61,106 nucleotides of DNA from Polyangia bacterium (GCA_030426145.1 JAUHZF010000011.1:1-61106), one strand, 5' to 3'; positions 47,181-56,073 are shown, numbered from the stretch's first letter. The notes: generated from the letters alone by a model not told the origin. Program-made: numbers and translations.

Positions 47181-48068
47181 CTACGAGAGCAAGGTCTTGA
47201 CGATCTCCTCGCTTCGCGTCCAGAGCTTGGCCGCGAGCTCGTCGTCTTCTGCATGAGCGTGCAAGGTCTCGGCGACCTGACAGTCGGCGAAGTAAGCGCC
47301 GGACACCTCGGCCACGCCCGGGTGGGTGGCGACGAGACACTGCGTGGCGGCCCCCTGCGGTACGGTCTTGAGGGTGAGACTGCCGAGCAGCTCTTCGGCG
47401 TTGTCCATGTGACGGGTGAGGTTGGTGCGGATCACGCCCGGGTGGACCGAATTCGCCGTCTTCTTGGTGCCCTCGAACTGGACGGCGAGCTTTCGCGCGA
47501 ACAGGAGGTTGGCCAACTTGGACTGGCCGTACATCTTCCAGGGCTTGTAGTCGCGCTCACCGCTCAGGTTGTCGAACTCGATGCCCGTCTCGGGCGCCAT
47601 GCGGTGGGCACCGCTGCTCAAGACCACCACGCGGCCGTCCTCGGCGAGGGCGTCGAGGGCTTGGGTGGCGAGGATGAAGTGGCCGATGTGGTTCGTGAGA
47701 AACTGCAGGTCGTAGCCGAGGGTCGTGCGCGGCTCGGGCAAGGCCATGATGCCGGCATTGAGGATGAAGGCGTCGATCGGCTGGCCGAGCTCGACGATCG
47801 CCTTCGCACAGGCCTGCGCCGACTTCGGATCGGACAGCTCACAGACGAGCGGGGTTCCCTTGGCCCCCGCGTCGGCGAGGGCTTTGGCCGCTTTGTCCTC
47901 GGTGCGCGCGAGGCCGACGATCTCCGCCCCTCGAAGTGCGAGCACGCGCGTCGTCTCTTGACCGAGGCCAGAGTTGCATCCCGTGACCACGTAGCGCTTG
48001 CCCGAGAGGTCGAGTCCCTCGGTGACTTGCTCGGCGGTGGACTCGTACCCAAAACCTTCGATGCTCAT
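47181..48068 (-). CDS. SDR-family oxidoreductase
   Basis: The 295-residue enzyme has cofactor motif TGCNSGLG (29-36), NAG (104-106), SSGAH (151-155) and the catalytic pair Y180/K184 in YGQSK. The length and C-terminal part resemble the retinol-dehydrogenase/WWOX-like SDR at 9585-10562. Substrate unknown. It lies 49 bp downstream of the quinone-oxidoreductase-like gene on the same strand and may be the last gene of that operon. Confidence 0.9.
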   Translation of the reverse strand: MSIEGFGYESTAEQVTEGLDLSGKRYVVTGCNSGLGQETTRVLALRGAEIVGLARTEDKAAKALADAGAKGTPLVCELSDPKSAQACAKAIVELGQPIDAFILNAGIMALPEPRTTLGYDLQFLTNHIGHFILATQALDALAEDGRVVVLSSGAHRMAPETGIEFDNLSGERDYKPWKMYGQSKLANLLFARKLAVQFEGTKKTANSVHPGVIRTNLTRHMDNAEELLGSLTLKTVPQGAATQCLVATHPGVAEVSGAYFADCQVAETLHAHAEDDELAAKLWTRSEEIVKTLLS

Positions 48069-48117
48069 GCGGCCTGTGTACCACTGCCGGCCGGGGCCCG
48101 CTCCTACCAGCCTCGCG

Positions 48118-49122
48118 TCAGGTGGTGAGCACGACCTTGCCTCGCGCGTGCCCCGTCTCGAGATAACGATGGGCCTCGGCCGTTTCGGCGAGCGGATAGG
48201 TGCGATCGACCAGCGGTGCGATGGCGCCCTCGTCGACGAGACGCGAGAGGTAAGCCAGGTTCTTCCCGTCGGCGTGGCGGGTGACCAGCGACAGCCGCAC
48301 GCCGCGCTTCAAGCGCGCTCCCAGCGCGAGCCGCAAGAAGTAGCCGGCGAAACGCAGCACGCCCATCACCTTGCCGTAGCGCTTGGTCCAATCGAGCAGA
48401 CCCGGAGTGATGGAGGCGACGCGCCCCCCGTTGCGAACGGTGCGCAGTGCCCGCTCGAGGTGGTCGCCACCCATCGACTCGAGCACCACGTCGCAGCCGC
48501 GCGCGACCTCTTCGTAGTCCTGGCTGCGGTAGTCGATGACGTGGTCGGCCCCGAGCTCGGTCACGAGCTCGGCGTTGCGCGGGCTGCACGTGGTGTAGAC
48601 CTCGGCCCCGAGGTGCTTGGCGAGCTGGATGGCGATGCTGCCCACGCCCCCGGCCCCAGCCTGGATGAGAACCTTCTCGCCCGCCTTCAGCTTCGCCGCC
48701 CCGACGAGCGCGTCGTAGGCGGTGAGCCCGACCAAAGGAAGCGCCGCCGCGTGAACGTGGTCGACCGCCGCAGGCTTGGGGGCGCATTCGTCGGCGCGCA
48801 GCACCACCTCTTCGGCGTAACAACCCATGCGGCGATGCGACGGCGACGAGATCACCTCGTCCCCCACCGCGAAGCCCTTCACTTTGCTCCCCACCTCCGT
48901 GACCACACCCGATACGTCCATGCCGAGGGTCCACGGGAGGTCGAGCCAGATGAGCGCGCGCTGGGCCCCCTTGCGGATCTTGAAGTCGACGGGGTTGATG
49001 GCCGCCGCCTGCACCGCGATCCGCAGATCGCGTGGGCCGATGGTGGCGGGACGGGGGATGGTGTCGACGCGGAGGACTCCGGCGTCGCCGTAGTCGTGCA
49101 TGCGCACGGCGGTCATGGTCAT
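48118..49122 (-). CDS. Zinc-independent NADPH:quinone oxidoreductase-like MDR enzyme
   Basis: A 334-residue medium-chain dehydrogenase/reductase. The GroES-like N-terminal domain (INPVDFKIRKGAQ, GMDVSGVVTEVGSKVKGFAVGDEV) lacks the structural Cys cluster of zinc alcohol dehydrogenases. The Rossmann domain has GAGGVGS (156-162) followed by AIQLAKHLGAEVYTTCS. This matches quinone oxidoreductases that reduce quinones or enones with NADPH. Its start is one base after the stop of the upstream DedA-like gene, and the order TetR-DedA-MDR-SDR suggests one stress-related transcription unit. Confidence 0.92.
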   Translation of the reverse strand: MTMTAVRMHDYGDAGVLRVDTIPRPATIGPRDLRIAVQAAAINPVDFKIRKGAQRALIWLDLPWTLGMDVSGVVTEVGSKVKGFAVGDEVISSPSHRRMGCYAEEVVLRADECAPKPAAVDHVHAAALPLVGLTAYDALVGAAKLKAGEKVLIQAGAGGVGSIAIQLAKHLGAEVYTTCSPRNAELVTELGADHVIDYRSQDYEEVARGCDVVLESMGGDHLERALRTVRNGGRVASITPGLLDWTKRYGKVMGVLRFAGYFLRLALGARLKRGVRLSLVTRHADGKNLAYLSRLVDEGAIAPLVDRTYPLAETAEAHRYLETGHARGKVVLTT

Positions 49123-49123
49123 G

Positions 49124-49693
49124 TCAAAGCACCTGGCTGGCGACGCCGAGCAAGACGTCGGAGAGAAGGATCCACAAGGCGATGGGCACGAGCAGCCCGA
49201 CGGCCGAGCCCACGAGGTGGTCTCGCGGTCGGAGGGGCGTCATGGCCAAAGCGACGTTGAGCGGCGGCGACAGCGCCAAGAGCGCACGCAGCGACGCGAC
49301 GGTGAGCTGAGGCCGCGTGGCGAGCTTGTCGATGGCGCGCTCGAGCCAGGCCGGACGACGTGGGGTCTCGTCTTCTTGGCGGCCCATCGCGGCTCGCACG
49401 GCGCAGAACGAGAGCGACACCGCGCATAGGGCGCCGACGTAGGCCACGGCGAAGCCCATGACCGGGCCCCATGCGGCGCGCGCTGCGAGCACGAACACGA
49501 TGCCGGGGAGCTGCGCGAGCTGGCCCACCGAGAAGGCGCCGACGAAGAGCACGACGCCGAAGATACCCGCGCCATCCACGAGCGTCTTCAGTCGCTCCTG
49601 GGTGATGGCATCGCGCAGCCCCGTGACCTGGGCGACGACGTAGAGCGCCACGAAGACGAGCGCGAGCAGGGCCAAACGAATTCGACGACTCAT
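49124..49693 (-). CDS. TVP38/TMEM64 (DedA-like) membrane protein
   Basis: The 189-residue membrane protein has hydrophobic segments near 7-22, 43-70, 75-105, 128-150 and 160-185. The central motif resembles the SNARE-associated/VTT domain (GQLAQLPGIVFVLAARAAWG, then GFAVAYVGALCAVSLSF). VTT-domain proteins are scramblases or transporters of polyprenyl or phospholipids. ATG 49693 overlaps the TetR stop (ATGA), and the stop is one base from the MDR gene. Confidence 0.8.
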   Translation of the reverse strand: MSRRIRLALLALVFVALYVVAQVTGLRDAITQERLKTLVDGAGIFGVVLFVGAFSVGQLAQLPGIVFVLAARAAWGPVMGFAVAYVGALCAVSLSFCAVRAAMGRQEDETPRRPAWLERAIDKLATRPQLTVASLRALLALSPPLNVALAMTPLRPRDHLVGSAVGLLVPIALWILLSDVLLGVASQVL

Positions 49694-50310
49694 GGGGTTC
49701 CTCGCATGAGGGTGTGCACGGCGACCTCGGCGACGTAGTCGCGGAGGGCACCGAGGGGATCGGCTTCGGCGTCGCCTGCGATGACGTCGAGATCGCGCGG
49801 CGACAGCACGGCGGTACGGGTGAGCAGAAACATCAACCCTTGCAGTGGCACCCTGAGCTCAGCCGCCGGGCGCTCGACCATCGGCGCGAGCATGGCCGAC
49901 GCGACGTCGAGGTACTCGGCCTGGGCCGCCCGGCGCCGTGGGTGGTCGACCTCGTCGTAGAGGGTGACCCGCAGCAGAAACCGCGTGGAGCGAGCGTTGT
50001 CGCGGGCGTAGTCGAAGGCGGCTTCGACGATCTTGCGAACCCGCTCGGCGGGGGTCGACGCACAGCTGAGCGCACCCGCGAGGGCGGGCTGCAACCCGCG
50101 AAGTCGGTCGTAGGCCGAGGCGAGGCAGGCGTCGAAGAGGTCGGCCTTCGATCCGAAGTAGTGGTGCACCGTGGCGAAGGTGACGCCGGCGTCGGCCGCG
50201 ATGGTCCTCAGACTGGTGCCCTTGACCCCACCACTCCCGAAATGATCGACGGCGGAATCGAGGATCCTCCGCTGCGTCTCTTCGGGGTCTGCGTTCCTAG
50301 GGCGTGCCAT
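49690..50310 (-). CDS. TetR-family transcriptional regulator
   Basis: From ATG 50308-50310 (MARPRNADPEETQRRILDSA) the protein is 206 residues; an in-frame upstream start would add seven but intrudes into operator-like sequence. The helix-turn-helix reads SLRTIAADAGVTFATVHHYFGSKADLFDACL. The C-terminal part is helical with no assigned ligand. It is first in a minus-strand operon with DedA-like, MDR and perhaps SDR genes, and is divergent from ahpC; two similar near-palindromes lie between, consistent with autoregulation. Confidence 0.9.
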   Translation of the reverse strand: MARPRNADPEETQRRILDSAVDHFGSGGVKGTSLRTIAADAGVTFATVHHYFGSKADLFDACLASAYDRLRGLQPALAGALSCASTPAERVRKIVEAAFDYARDNARSTRFLLRVTLYDEVDHPRRRAAQAEYLDVASAMLAPMVERPAAELRVPLQGLMFLLTRTAVLSPRDLDVIAGDAEADPLGALRDYVAEVAVHTLMRGTP

Positions 50311-50320
50311 GGCGAGAGGG

Positions 50321-50370
50321 AACTTATCCACCGATACATTCGGCGCAACGCAAAACTTATCCTCGGATGA
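50321..50370. promoter_or_regulatory. Two operator-like half-palindromes between tetR and ahpC
   Basis: AACTTATCCACCGATA (50321-50336) and AACTTATCCTCGGATGA (50354-50370) share AACTTATCC-C-GAT; the second is close to a palindrome (TTATCC-TC-GGATGA). Both precede the TetR gene's start in an otherwise AT-richer stretch. They are probable binding sites of the TetR protein. Confidence 0.45.
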
Positions 50371-50381
50371 ATTTTATCCCG

Positions 50382-50409
50382 TTGCCTTCATGAACTCGGA
50401 TATTAGAAT
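50382..50409 (+). promoter_or_regulatory. Probable sigma70-type promoter of ahpC
   Basis: TTGCCT (50382-50387), a 16-bp spacer and TAGAAT (50404-50409, five of six bases matching the -10 consensus) lie 44 bp before the ahpC start. It is the best promoter match in this intergenic region. Confidence 0.5.
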
Positions 50410-50452
50410 CACTCTCAACCAACCAATTCCCCCTAAAAACGGAGAGATACCC

Positions 50453-51013
50453 ATGCTGACCATCGGCGATTCATTCCCCACTTTCGAACTCGCGGCCTCG
50501 GTGAAGTGCTCAGACGACCTCGACGAAGCCTTCCAGACCATCACCAACGACAGCTTCGAAGGGCGGTGGAAGGTCTACTTCTTCTGGCCCAAGGACTTCA
50601 CTTTCGTCTGCCCCACCGAGATCCAGGGCTTCGGTGATATCGCCGCAGAGGTGGCTGAGGCCGGCGGCCAGTTGTTGGGTGCGAGCCTCGACTCCGAGTT
50701 CGTGCACAACGCCTGGCGCAAGCACGAGCCGCGGCTCACCGACAGTCCATTCCCCTGGCTCGCCGACATCGGCGGCAAGCTCACCGACGCCCTCGGCATC
50801 CTGCGTGAGGACGCGGGTGTGGCCATGCGCGCCACGTTCATCGTCGACCCGAAGAACACCATCCAGTGGGTGTCGGTCTACGGGGCCGAGGTCGGCCGGG
50901 ATCCCAAAGAGGTCCTTCGCGCCCTGAAGGCCACCATCGACTTCGTGGACAACGGCTCGCTCATGCCCTGCGCCTGGATCCCCGGCCAGGCTCCGCTGAC
51001 GCCGGGCAAGTAG
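50453..51013 (+). CDS. ahpC: Peroxiredoxin, AhpC (mycobacterial-like)
   Basis: The start ATG 50453 has GGAGAG seven bases upstream and gives 186 residues; an open extension upstream to 50309 overlaps the divergent tetR and is not real. Peroxidatic C53 sits in FFWPKDFTFVCPTEI, a near-exact AhpC motif, and C173 in SLMPCAW is a resolving-cysteine candidate. GASLDSEF and TFIVDPKNTIQWVS are also typical. It reduces H2O2, organic peroxides and peroxynitrite with an unlinked reductase (no ahpF or ahpD nearby). A 10-bp hairpin follows its stop. Confidence 0.95.
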   Translation: MLTIGDSFPTFELAASVKCSDDLDEAFQTITNDSFEGRWKVYFFWPKDFTFVCPTEIQGFGDIAAEVAEAGGQLLGASLDSEFVHNAWRKHEPRLTDSPFPWLADIGGKLTDALGILREDAGVAMRATFIVDPKNTIQWVSVYGAEVGRDPKEVLRALKATIDFVDNGSLMPCAWIPGQAPLTPGK

Positions 51014-51030
51014 GCCTCAGCAGCCCCGCA

Positions 51031-51059
51031 CGCGGTGTGGTGGACGGCCCCACACCGCG
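51031..51059 (+). terminator. Strong hairpin after ahpC
   Basis: CGCGGTGTGG (51031-51040) and CCACACCGCG (51050-51059) form a perfect 10-bp stem with a 9-nt loop, 18 bp after the ahpC stop. There is no T-run, so it may stabilise the mRNA end or mark Rho-dependent termination. Confidence 0.5.
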
Positions 51060-51086
51060 CGCCACGGGGACCGAGTAAGGTGCCGC

Positions 51087-52571
51087 ATGGCCTCCGAGCG
51101 CTCTTCCGATCCGGGCCCGAAGGAAAGCGTCGCCTACGAGCAGGTCGACGAGAGCTACTTCGAAAAGCGAGGCCTCAAGCGCTACGCGCGGGTCTGGTCT
51201 CTCTGGGCCCTCGGGGTGGGGGCGGTGATCAGCGGCGACTTCTTCGGCTGGAGCTTCGGCCTCGCCGCGGGTGGCTTCGGGGGCATGCTCATCGCGCTCA
51301 TCGTCATCACCGCGATGTACGCGGGCCTTTGTTACTCCATCGCGGAGATGAGCCCCGCGCTCCCTCACACCGGCGGCGCCTACTCCTTCGCACGCTCCGC
51401 CATGGGTCCGTGGGGGGGCTACGTGACCGGTCTCGCAGAGAACATGGAGTACGTGCTGACGCCGGCCGTGATCGTGGTCGGCATCGGCAGCTACCTCGGT
51501 GCCATCTTCGGCACCCCAGAGAGCTACGCCCCTTTGTGGTGGTTGCTCGCCTATGGGCTCTTCGTCGGCCTCAACGTGTGGGGGGTGGAGCTGTCGTTCC
51601 GCTTCACCGTCATCATCACCTTCCTCGCGCTCGGGATCCTGGTGGTCTTCTACGTCGGCGCCATCGCTCAGGTCGACCTCGCGCGCTACGCCTATGACGT
51701 GCCCGTCGAGCCCGGTGGCACCCCGTTCCTCCCTCGTGGTCTCGAGGGGGTGTTCAACGCCCTGCCCTTCGCCATCTGGTTCTACCTCGCGATCGAAGAG
51801 CTTCCCCTCGCGGCCGAAGAGGCCCACGACCCCGTGCGCGACATGCCGCGCGGGATCCTCCTCGGGCTGCTCACCCTCGTCGTCTGCGCTTTTCTCACGC
51901 TCATCATCAGCGTCGGCCTGCCCCCGGGCGCCCATCGACTCGGCCAAACCGACGCGCCGCTCTTCGCGAGCCTGCAAGCCGTATACGGGCTCGGGCCTGG
52001 ATCGAGAGTCCTCGCCCTCATCGCCGTGGCCGGACTCGTCGCGAGCTTCCACAGCATCATCTTCGCCTACGGACGCCAGATCTACTCGCTGTCGCGCGCG
52101 GGCTACTTCCCGCGGCCTCTCTCCATCACCGGTCGGCGAAAGACACCGCACGTAGCCCTGCTCGTGGGCGCGGCGCTCGGCTATGGCGTCGCCCTCGTCA
52201 TCCACGGCTTCGGCACCGACAGCCCGGTAGGCGCCGTGCTCCTCAACATGGCCGTCTTCGGGGCCGTCATCGCCTACGCCCTTCAGATGGCGTCGTTCAT
52301 CCTGCTGCGCCGGCGCTTGCCCAATCTGGAGCGCCCCTACCGCAGCCCGATCGGCATCCCCGGTGCGGTCTTCGCCATGGCCATCAGCCTCGTCACCTTG
52401 GTGGCCCTCTTCTTCAACGAGAGCTACCGCCCCGCCGTCATCGGCGCCGCCGTCTGGTTTCTCCTCGGCCTCATCTACTTCGCGGTGTGGGGCCGCCACC
52501 ACTTGGTCTACGCGCCCGAAGAAGCCTTTGCCCGTGAAGCCCTCGCCCGAGAAGAAGGTCCACCTTCTTGA
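51087..52571 (+). CDS. eat: APC-family permease, ethanolamine-permease-like
   Basis: The 494-residue transporter has about twelve hydrophobic helices starting near residue 38. The opening (LKRYARVWSLWALGVGAVIS followed by GDFFGWSFGLAAGGFGGML) and the later stretch PHTGGAYSFARSAMGPWGGY then VTGLAENMEYVLTPAVI are hallmarks of the ethanolamine permease branch of the APC superfamily. It should import ethanolamine or a related amine or amino acid. No ethanolamine ammonia-lyase genes are in the window, so the substrate is by family only. Confidence 0.85.
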   Translation: MASERSSDPGPKESVAYEQVDESYFEKRGLKRYARVWSLWALGVGAVISGDFFGWSFGLAAGGFGGMLIALIVITAMYAGLCYSIAEMSPALPHTGGAYSFARSAMGPWGGYVTGLAENMEYVLTPAVIVVGIGSYLGAIFGTPESYAPLWWLLAYGLFVGLNVWGVELSFRFTVIITFLALGILVVFYVGAIAQVDLARYAYDVPVEPGGTPFLPRGLEGVFNALPFAIWFYLAIEELPLAAEEAHDPVRDMPRGILLGLLTLVVCAFLTLIISVGLPPGAHRLGQTDAPLFASLQAVYGLGPGSRVLALIAVAGLVASFHSIIFAYGRQIYSLSRAGYFPRPLSITGRRKTPHVALLVGAALGYGVALVIHGFGTDSPVGAVLLNMAVFGAVIAYALQMASFILLRRRLPNLERPYRSPIGIPGAVFAMAISLVTLVALFFNESYRPAVIGAAVWFLLGLIYFAVWGRHHLVYAPEEAFAREALAREEGPPS

Positions 52572-52611
52572 GGGCGCAGAAAAACCCGGCCGCTTCAGGT
52601 AAGGCTCGATC

Positions 52612-53304
52612 ATGACCGCAGCACAAAAAGTGATCCTCATTACCGGCGCCTCCACGGGCATCGGCGCCGCCACCGCCAAGCGCGCCCACGACGCGGGCCA
52701 CAAGCTGGTGCTCGCCGCGCGCTCCGTCGACAAACTCGAAGCCCTCGCGGCCGAGCTCAACCACGAGCGGGTGCTCGTGCGGCCCTGCGACGTCACCTCC
52801 TGGGACGACCAGGAGGCCATGGCCAAGGCCGCCTTCGCCGAGTTCGGGCGTATCGACGTGGTCTTCGCCAACGCCGGTATCGGCGGCAGTGCAGGTGGCT
52901 TCAGCGGGGCCGACCGCGAGCAGTGGAAGCAGATGATCCTCACCAACGTCTACGGCCTCGGCCTCACGCTACAAGCCACCATCCCCGCCCTCAAAGAGAG
53001 CCAGGGTCACGTGCTCATCACGGGTTCGGTCGCGGGACGCCGCACCCTTCGCGGCAGCATGTACAGCGCCACCAAGTGGGCCGCCGGCGCCATCGGCTAC
53101 AACCTCCGCGAGGAGTTGCGCGGCACGGGCGTGCGCGTGACCCTCATCGAGCCGGGCGTGGTCGACACCCCCTTCTTCGACGACCCCAAGCCCGACGGCC
53201 TACGGCCCGACGACATCGCCCGGAGCGTGATGTACGCGATCGAGCAGCCGGCCCACGTCGACGTTCACGAGCTGCTCGTGTTGCCGACCCCAAAGCCCGA
53301 CTGA
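52612..53304 (+). CDS. Classical short-chain dehydrogenase/reductase
   Basis: A 230-residue SDR: TGASTGIG (11-18), NAG (87-89), S139 in TGSVAG, and Y151/K155 in YSATK. The AARS after beta-2 suggests NADP(H). The size and the C-terminal PDDIARSVMYAIEQPAHVDVHE region match the YdfG/serine-dehydrogenase-like group that acts on 3-hydroxy acids. It starts 40 bp after the permease and may be co-transcribed. Its end is 4 bp from the convergent peptidase gene. Confidence 0.9.
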   Translation: MTAAQKVILITGASTGIGAATAKRAHDAGHKLVLAARSVDKLEALAAELNHERVLVRPCDVTSWDDQEAMAKAAFAEFGRIDVVFANAGIGGSAGGFSGADREQWKQMILTNVYGLGLTLQATIPALKESQGHVLITGSVAGRRTLRGSMYSATKWAAGAIGYNLREELRGTGVRVTLIEPGVVDTPFFDDPKPDGLRPDDIARSVMYAIEQPAHVDVHELLVLPTPKPD

Positions 53305-53308
53305 GCCG

Positions 53309-54472
53309 CTACTTCTTGCGCTCGCGCTCGTGCACGACGGTGCCGCCTTCGACCACACCGGGCCAGCTCGCCACATAGCGGCTCGGTTCGCCGGGAGCCG
53401 AAACGTCGACCCAGACCCCGTTGCCCTGCTCGCGCGGGCGCACGTCGATGTGCACGAACTTGTTGTTCGGGTAGTAGCCGCAGCTCACACCCCTGAGCTC
53501 CCAGCACAGCGCGAGCAGATCCTCGTTGCTCACGCCTCGAACCGAGAGGTCGAGCGCCCGCCCGTCGTGGTGCTGGCTGCGATGGGAACCGGGCTTCGAG
53601 GGTGAGGGAGCCGGCCGGTAGCCGCTGTAGATGTAGACCTCGCGCCACGGAAAGGCGGCCGCGATGCGGTACAGCACCCACAGGAGCCGGGGGTGAAGAA
53701 GCTTCAGCCCCGGCAGCCACTCGCCGTGGTCCGCATCCGGCGCGGGATGGTCCGGCAGCGCGTCCGGACGTGGCACGCCTTGGGGTCGCGCGAGGATGGA
53801 GAGGGTCTCCAATACACCGGGCGGAACCGAGCCGTCGCAGCGCTGGGGCGTGAACACGCCGCGCTCACCGCCGTGACCCATCACGCGCACCGGCCGGGGC
53901 CGACAAGGCCATACCGGCGTCTCCGGCAAGGGCGGTCGCATGGCGGTGGTGATGGCCACGTAGGGCTCGGCGGGGAAGGCGACCCCCGGCGAACAGTCGC
54001 CGCCGCGACCGCATGCTCCGAGCAACCACAACATCTGTAGATAGTCGGGCGAGAGGCCCAGGAGTCCCGCCGGCCAGTAGCGTTGCGCCATCCTCAGACC
54101 GGGCTGGGCGGGGTAGCTCATCCAGGGCGCGTCCCCGAAGGCGAAGGGAAAGCCGGGCTCATCGTGCACGACGCGGTCGAAGCAGGGCTCGCCGCGCTTC
54201 ACCGAAGGCGCCGACATGATCGGGGCCTCGGCTGGCGGGGGCTCATTCCACACCCCGATCGCCGAAGCCCAGTCGAGCACGAACCAGCTGTCGTGCATCC
54301 ACTGCCCGTACGGCCCTCGGCGATACCAAGTCGCGTCGTCGAGTCCCGCCGCGTGGCGGAACGACGTGAGCATGACCAGCTCGTCGTCCAAGCGCAGCGC
54401 TGTCGCAGGAGGCGCTTCCCATGCCTCGAGGGCATCGGCGGAAGCGCTCGCGAGGAGGAGCCCGAGCCCCAA
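53309..54472 (-). CDS. Exported M15-like peptidase (murein hydrolase type), start uncertain
   Basis: The C-terminal domain (about the last 130 residues) is a peptidase M15/YcbK-like zinc fold: EVYIYSGYRPAP, SQHHDGRALDLSVRG (His and Asp ligands) and YYPNNKFVHIDVRP (final His). Such enzymes cut peptidoglycan peptides. The N-terminal 200 residues are Trp/Pro-rich and unassigned. A signal peptide (RKRASGLALGLGLLLASASADA) begins right at the dnaB stop, yet no in-frame ATG or GTG precedes it outside dnaB. TTG 54470-54472 lies inside the signal. Translation may start at an unusual codon overlapping the dnaB stop or be coupled to dnaB. Boundaries are therefore provisional. Confidence 0.75.
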   Translation of the reverse strand: MGLGLLLASASADALEAWEAPPATALRLDDELVMLTSFRHAAGLDDATWYRRGPYGQWMHDSWFVLDWASAIGVWNEPPPAEAPIMSAPSVKRGEPCFDRVVHDEPGFPFAFGDAPWMSYPAQPGLRMAQRYWPAGLLGLSPDYLQMLWLLGACGRGGDCSPGVAFPAEPYVAITTAMRPPLPETPVWPCRPRPVRVMGHGGERGVFTPQRCDGSVPPGVLETLSILARPQGVPRPDALPDHPAPDADHGEWLPGLKLLHPRLLWVLYRIAAAFPWREVYIYSGYRPAPSPSKPGSHRSQHHDGRALDLSVRGVSNEDLLALCWELRGVSCGYYPNNKFVHIDVRPREQGNGVWVDVSAPGEPSRYVASWPGVVEGGTVVHERERKK

Positions 54473-54494
54473 AGCGAGGCCGGAGGCCCGCTTT

Positions 54495-56003
54495 CTACAG
54501 ATCCTCGTAGTCTTCGTATTCGCCTGGCGCGAGGTTCTCGAACTTGGTGCAGGCCGAGATGAAGCGCGTGCGCACGGTACCGGTGGGCCCGTTGCGTTGT
54601 TTGGCGATGATGAGTTCGGCGATGCCACGTTCCTCGGTGGTCTCGCGGTTGTAATACTCGTCGCGGTAGATGAAGAGAATGATGTCGGCGTCCTGCTCGA
54701 TGGCGCCCGACTCACGAAGGTCGCTGATCATCGGGCGCTTGTCTTTGCCACCGCGTGTCTCGACACCCCGGTTGAGCTGCGAGAGCGCGATGACGGGCAC
54801 GCTCAGCTCCTTGGCGAGCGTCTTCAAGCCACGAGAGATCTCGCTGATCTCCTGCTCGCGGCTCTTGGCGTTCTTGCTGCCCGACATGAGCTGGAGGTAG
54901 TCGATGATGACCAGCCCGAGGCCACCGCCCGGCTCGTCGGTCGGCCCATGGGTACGCGAGTACTCCGCCTGTAGGCGGCGGATCTTCGCGCGGAGCTCGA
55001 GGATGCCGATGCCCGGCGTGTCGTCGATCCACACCGGGAGGTTGGCCAGGAACGACGCCGAGTTGGTGAGGCTGGCCCAGTCCTCCTGCGTGAGGAAGCC
55101 CTGACGCAGCTTGCCGAGGTCGACCCTGGCCTCGCAACAGACCATACGCGCCGCGACCTGCTCCTTCGGCATCTCGAGCGAGAAGACCGCCACGCCGTAG
55201 CCGGGACGCTGCGTCTCTTGGCCACCGTAGCCGTCATCGCCCGGACCTGGCACGACCACCGTCTCCGGCGAGGCCACGTTGATCGCGAGGTTCAAGACGA
55301 ACGACGTCTTGCCCATACCGGGACGCGCGGCGACGATCATCAGGTCGCCGCGGTGCAGGCCAGCCGTCTTCTTGTCGAGGTCGACGTACTTGGTGGGGAT
55401 GCCGGTGATCTGGTCGCCGCGCTCGGCCGCAGCGCTGATCTGCTTGAAGGTGACGGTGAGGACGTCTTTGAGGGCGAAGATGCTCGAGGTCTCGGGGGAC
55501 CGCGCCAGCTCGTAGAGCTCTTGCTCTGCCCCGTCGATGAACTCCTGGGCCTCGCCGACGTCGCCGTAGCCCTCGGCCGCGTACTTCTGACACACGGCGA
55601 TGACGCGACGAACGCGCCACTTCTCTTTCACGACGCGCGCGTGGAAAACGACGTTGCCTGGGGCCGGCGTCGCGTCGACCAACTGCCCGAGATACGAGGT
55701 GCCGCCCGCGCGTTGGATCTGCTCCCGGCTCCGCAGCCACGAGGCCACGCTCACCACGTCGATGGGGGTGCCCGTCATCGCGAGCTTGATGCACGCCTCG
55801 TAGATGAGCCGGTTGGCGTCCGAGTAGAAGTGGTCGGGCTCCAGCGTCTCGAGCACGCGGTCGAGCGCGTCCTTGTCGAGCATGCACGCCGCCAACACCG
55901 CGGCTTCGGCATCGAGGTCGTGAGGAGGCACGCGGCCCGAGATCACCGGGGGCTCGGAGGGCCCTCGATATCCTCGATTGTTCGGAAATGACTTCGCCGA
56001 CAC
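54495..56003 (-). CDS. dnaB: Replicative DNA helicase
   Basis: The 502-residue hexameric helicase has the N-terminal DnaB domain (about 25-130, VPPHDLDAEAAVLAACMLDK) and a RecA-like C-terminal ATPase. The ATPase carries Walker A ARPGMGKTSF (226-235), FSLEMPKEQVAARM, Walker B LGLVIIDYLQLM, SQLNRGVE and the arginine-finger region SDLRESGAIEQDAD. Two insertions are seen against typical DnaB: a Gly/Pro/Asp loop after Walker A (about 250-269) and HGPTDEPGGG before Walker B. It starts with GTG (56001-56003). It lies downstream of the S6-S18-L9 genes but beyond a strong terminator, so it probably has its own promoter or read-through supply. Confidence 0.97.
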   Translation of the reverse strand: MSAKSFPNNRGYRGPSEPPVISGRVPPHDLDAEAAVLAACMLDKDALDRVLETLEPDHFYSDANRLIYEACIKLAMTGTPIDVVSVASWLRSREQIQRAGGTSYLGQLVDATPAPGNVVFHARVVKEKWRVRRVIAVCQKYAAEGYGDVGEAQEFIDGAEQELYELARSPETSSIFALKDVLTVTFKQISAAAERGDQITGIPTKYVDLDKKTAGLHRGDLMIVAARPGMGKTSFVLNLAINVASPETVVVPGPGDDGYGGQETQRPGYGVAVFSLEMPKEQVAARMVCCEARVDLGKLRQGFLTQEDWASLTNSASFLANLPVWIDDTPGIGILELRAKIRRLQAEYSRTHGPTDEPGGGLGLVIIDYLQLMSGSKNAKSREQEISEISRGLKTLAKELSVPVIALSQLNRGVETRGGKDKRPMISDLRESGAIEQDADIILFIYRDEYYNRETTEERGIAELIIAKQRNGPTGTVRTRFISACTKFENLAPGEYEDYEDL

Positions 56004-56073
56004 GACCTAACTAGCCCCCAAGTTGTCCCTCGTTCTCGAACAGGCGTTCAACGGGTTTTCCACAGGCTTCCAA

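Noticed and set aside
50309..50452. N-terminal extension of AhpC
   Set aside because: It overlaps the divergent tetR start and the operator/promoter region; ATG 50453 has a good ribosome-binding site and matches AhpC starts.
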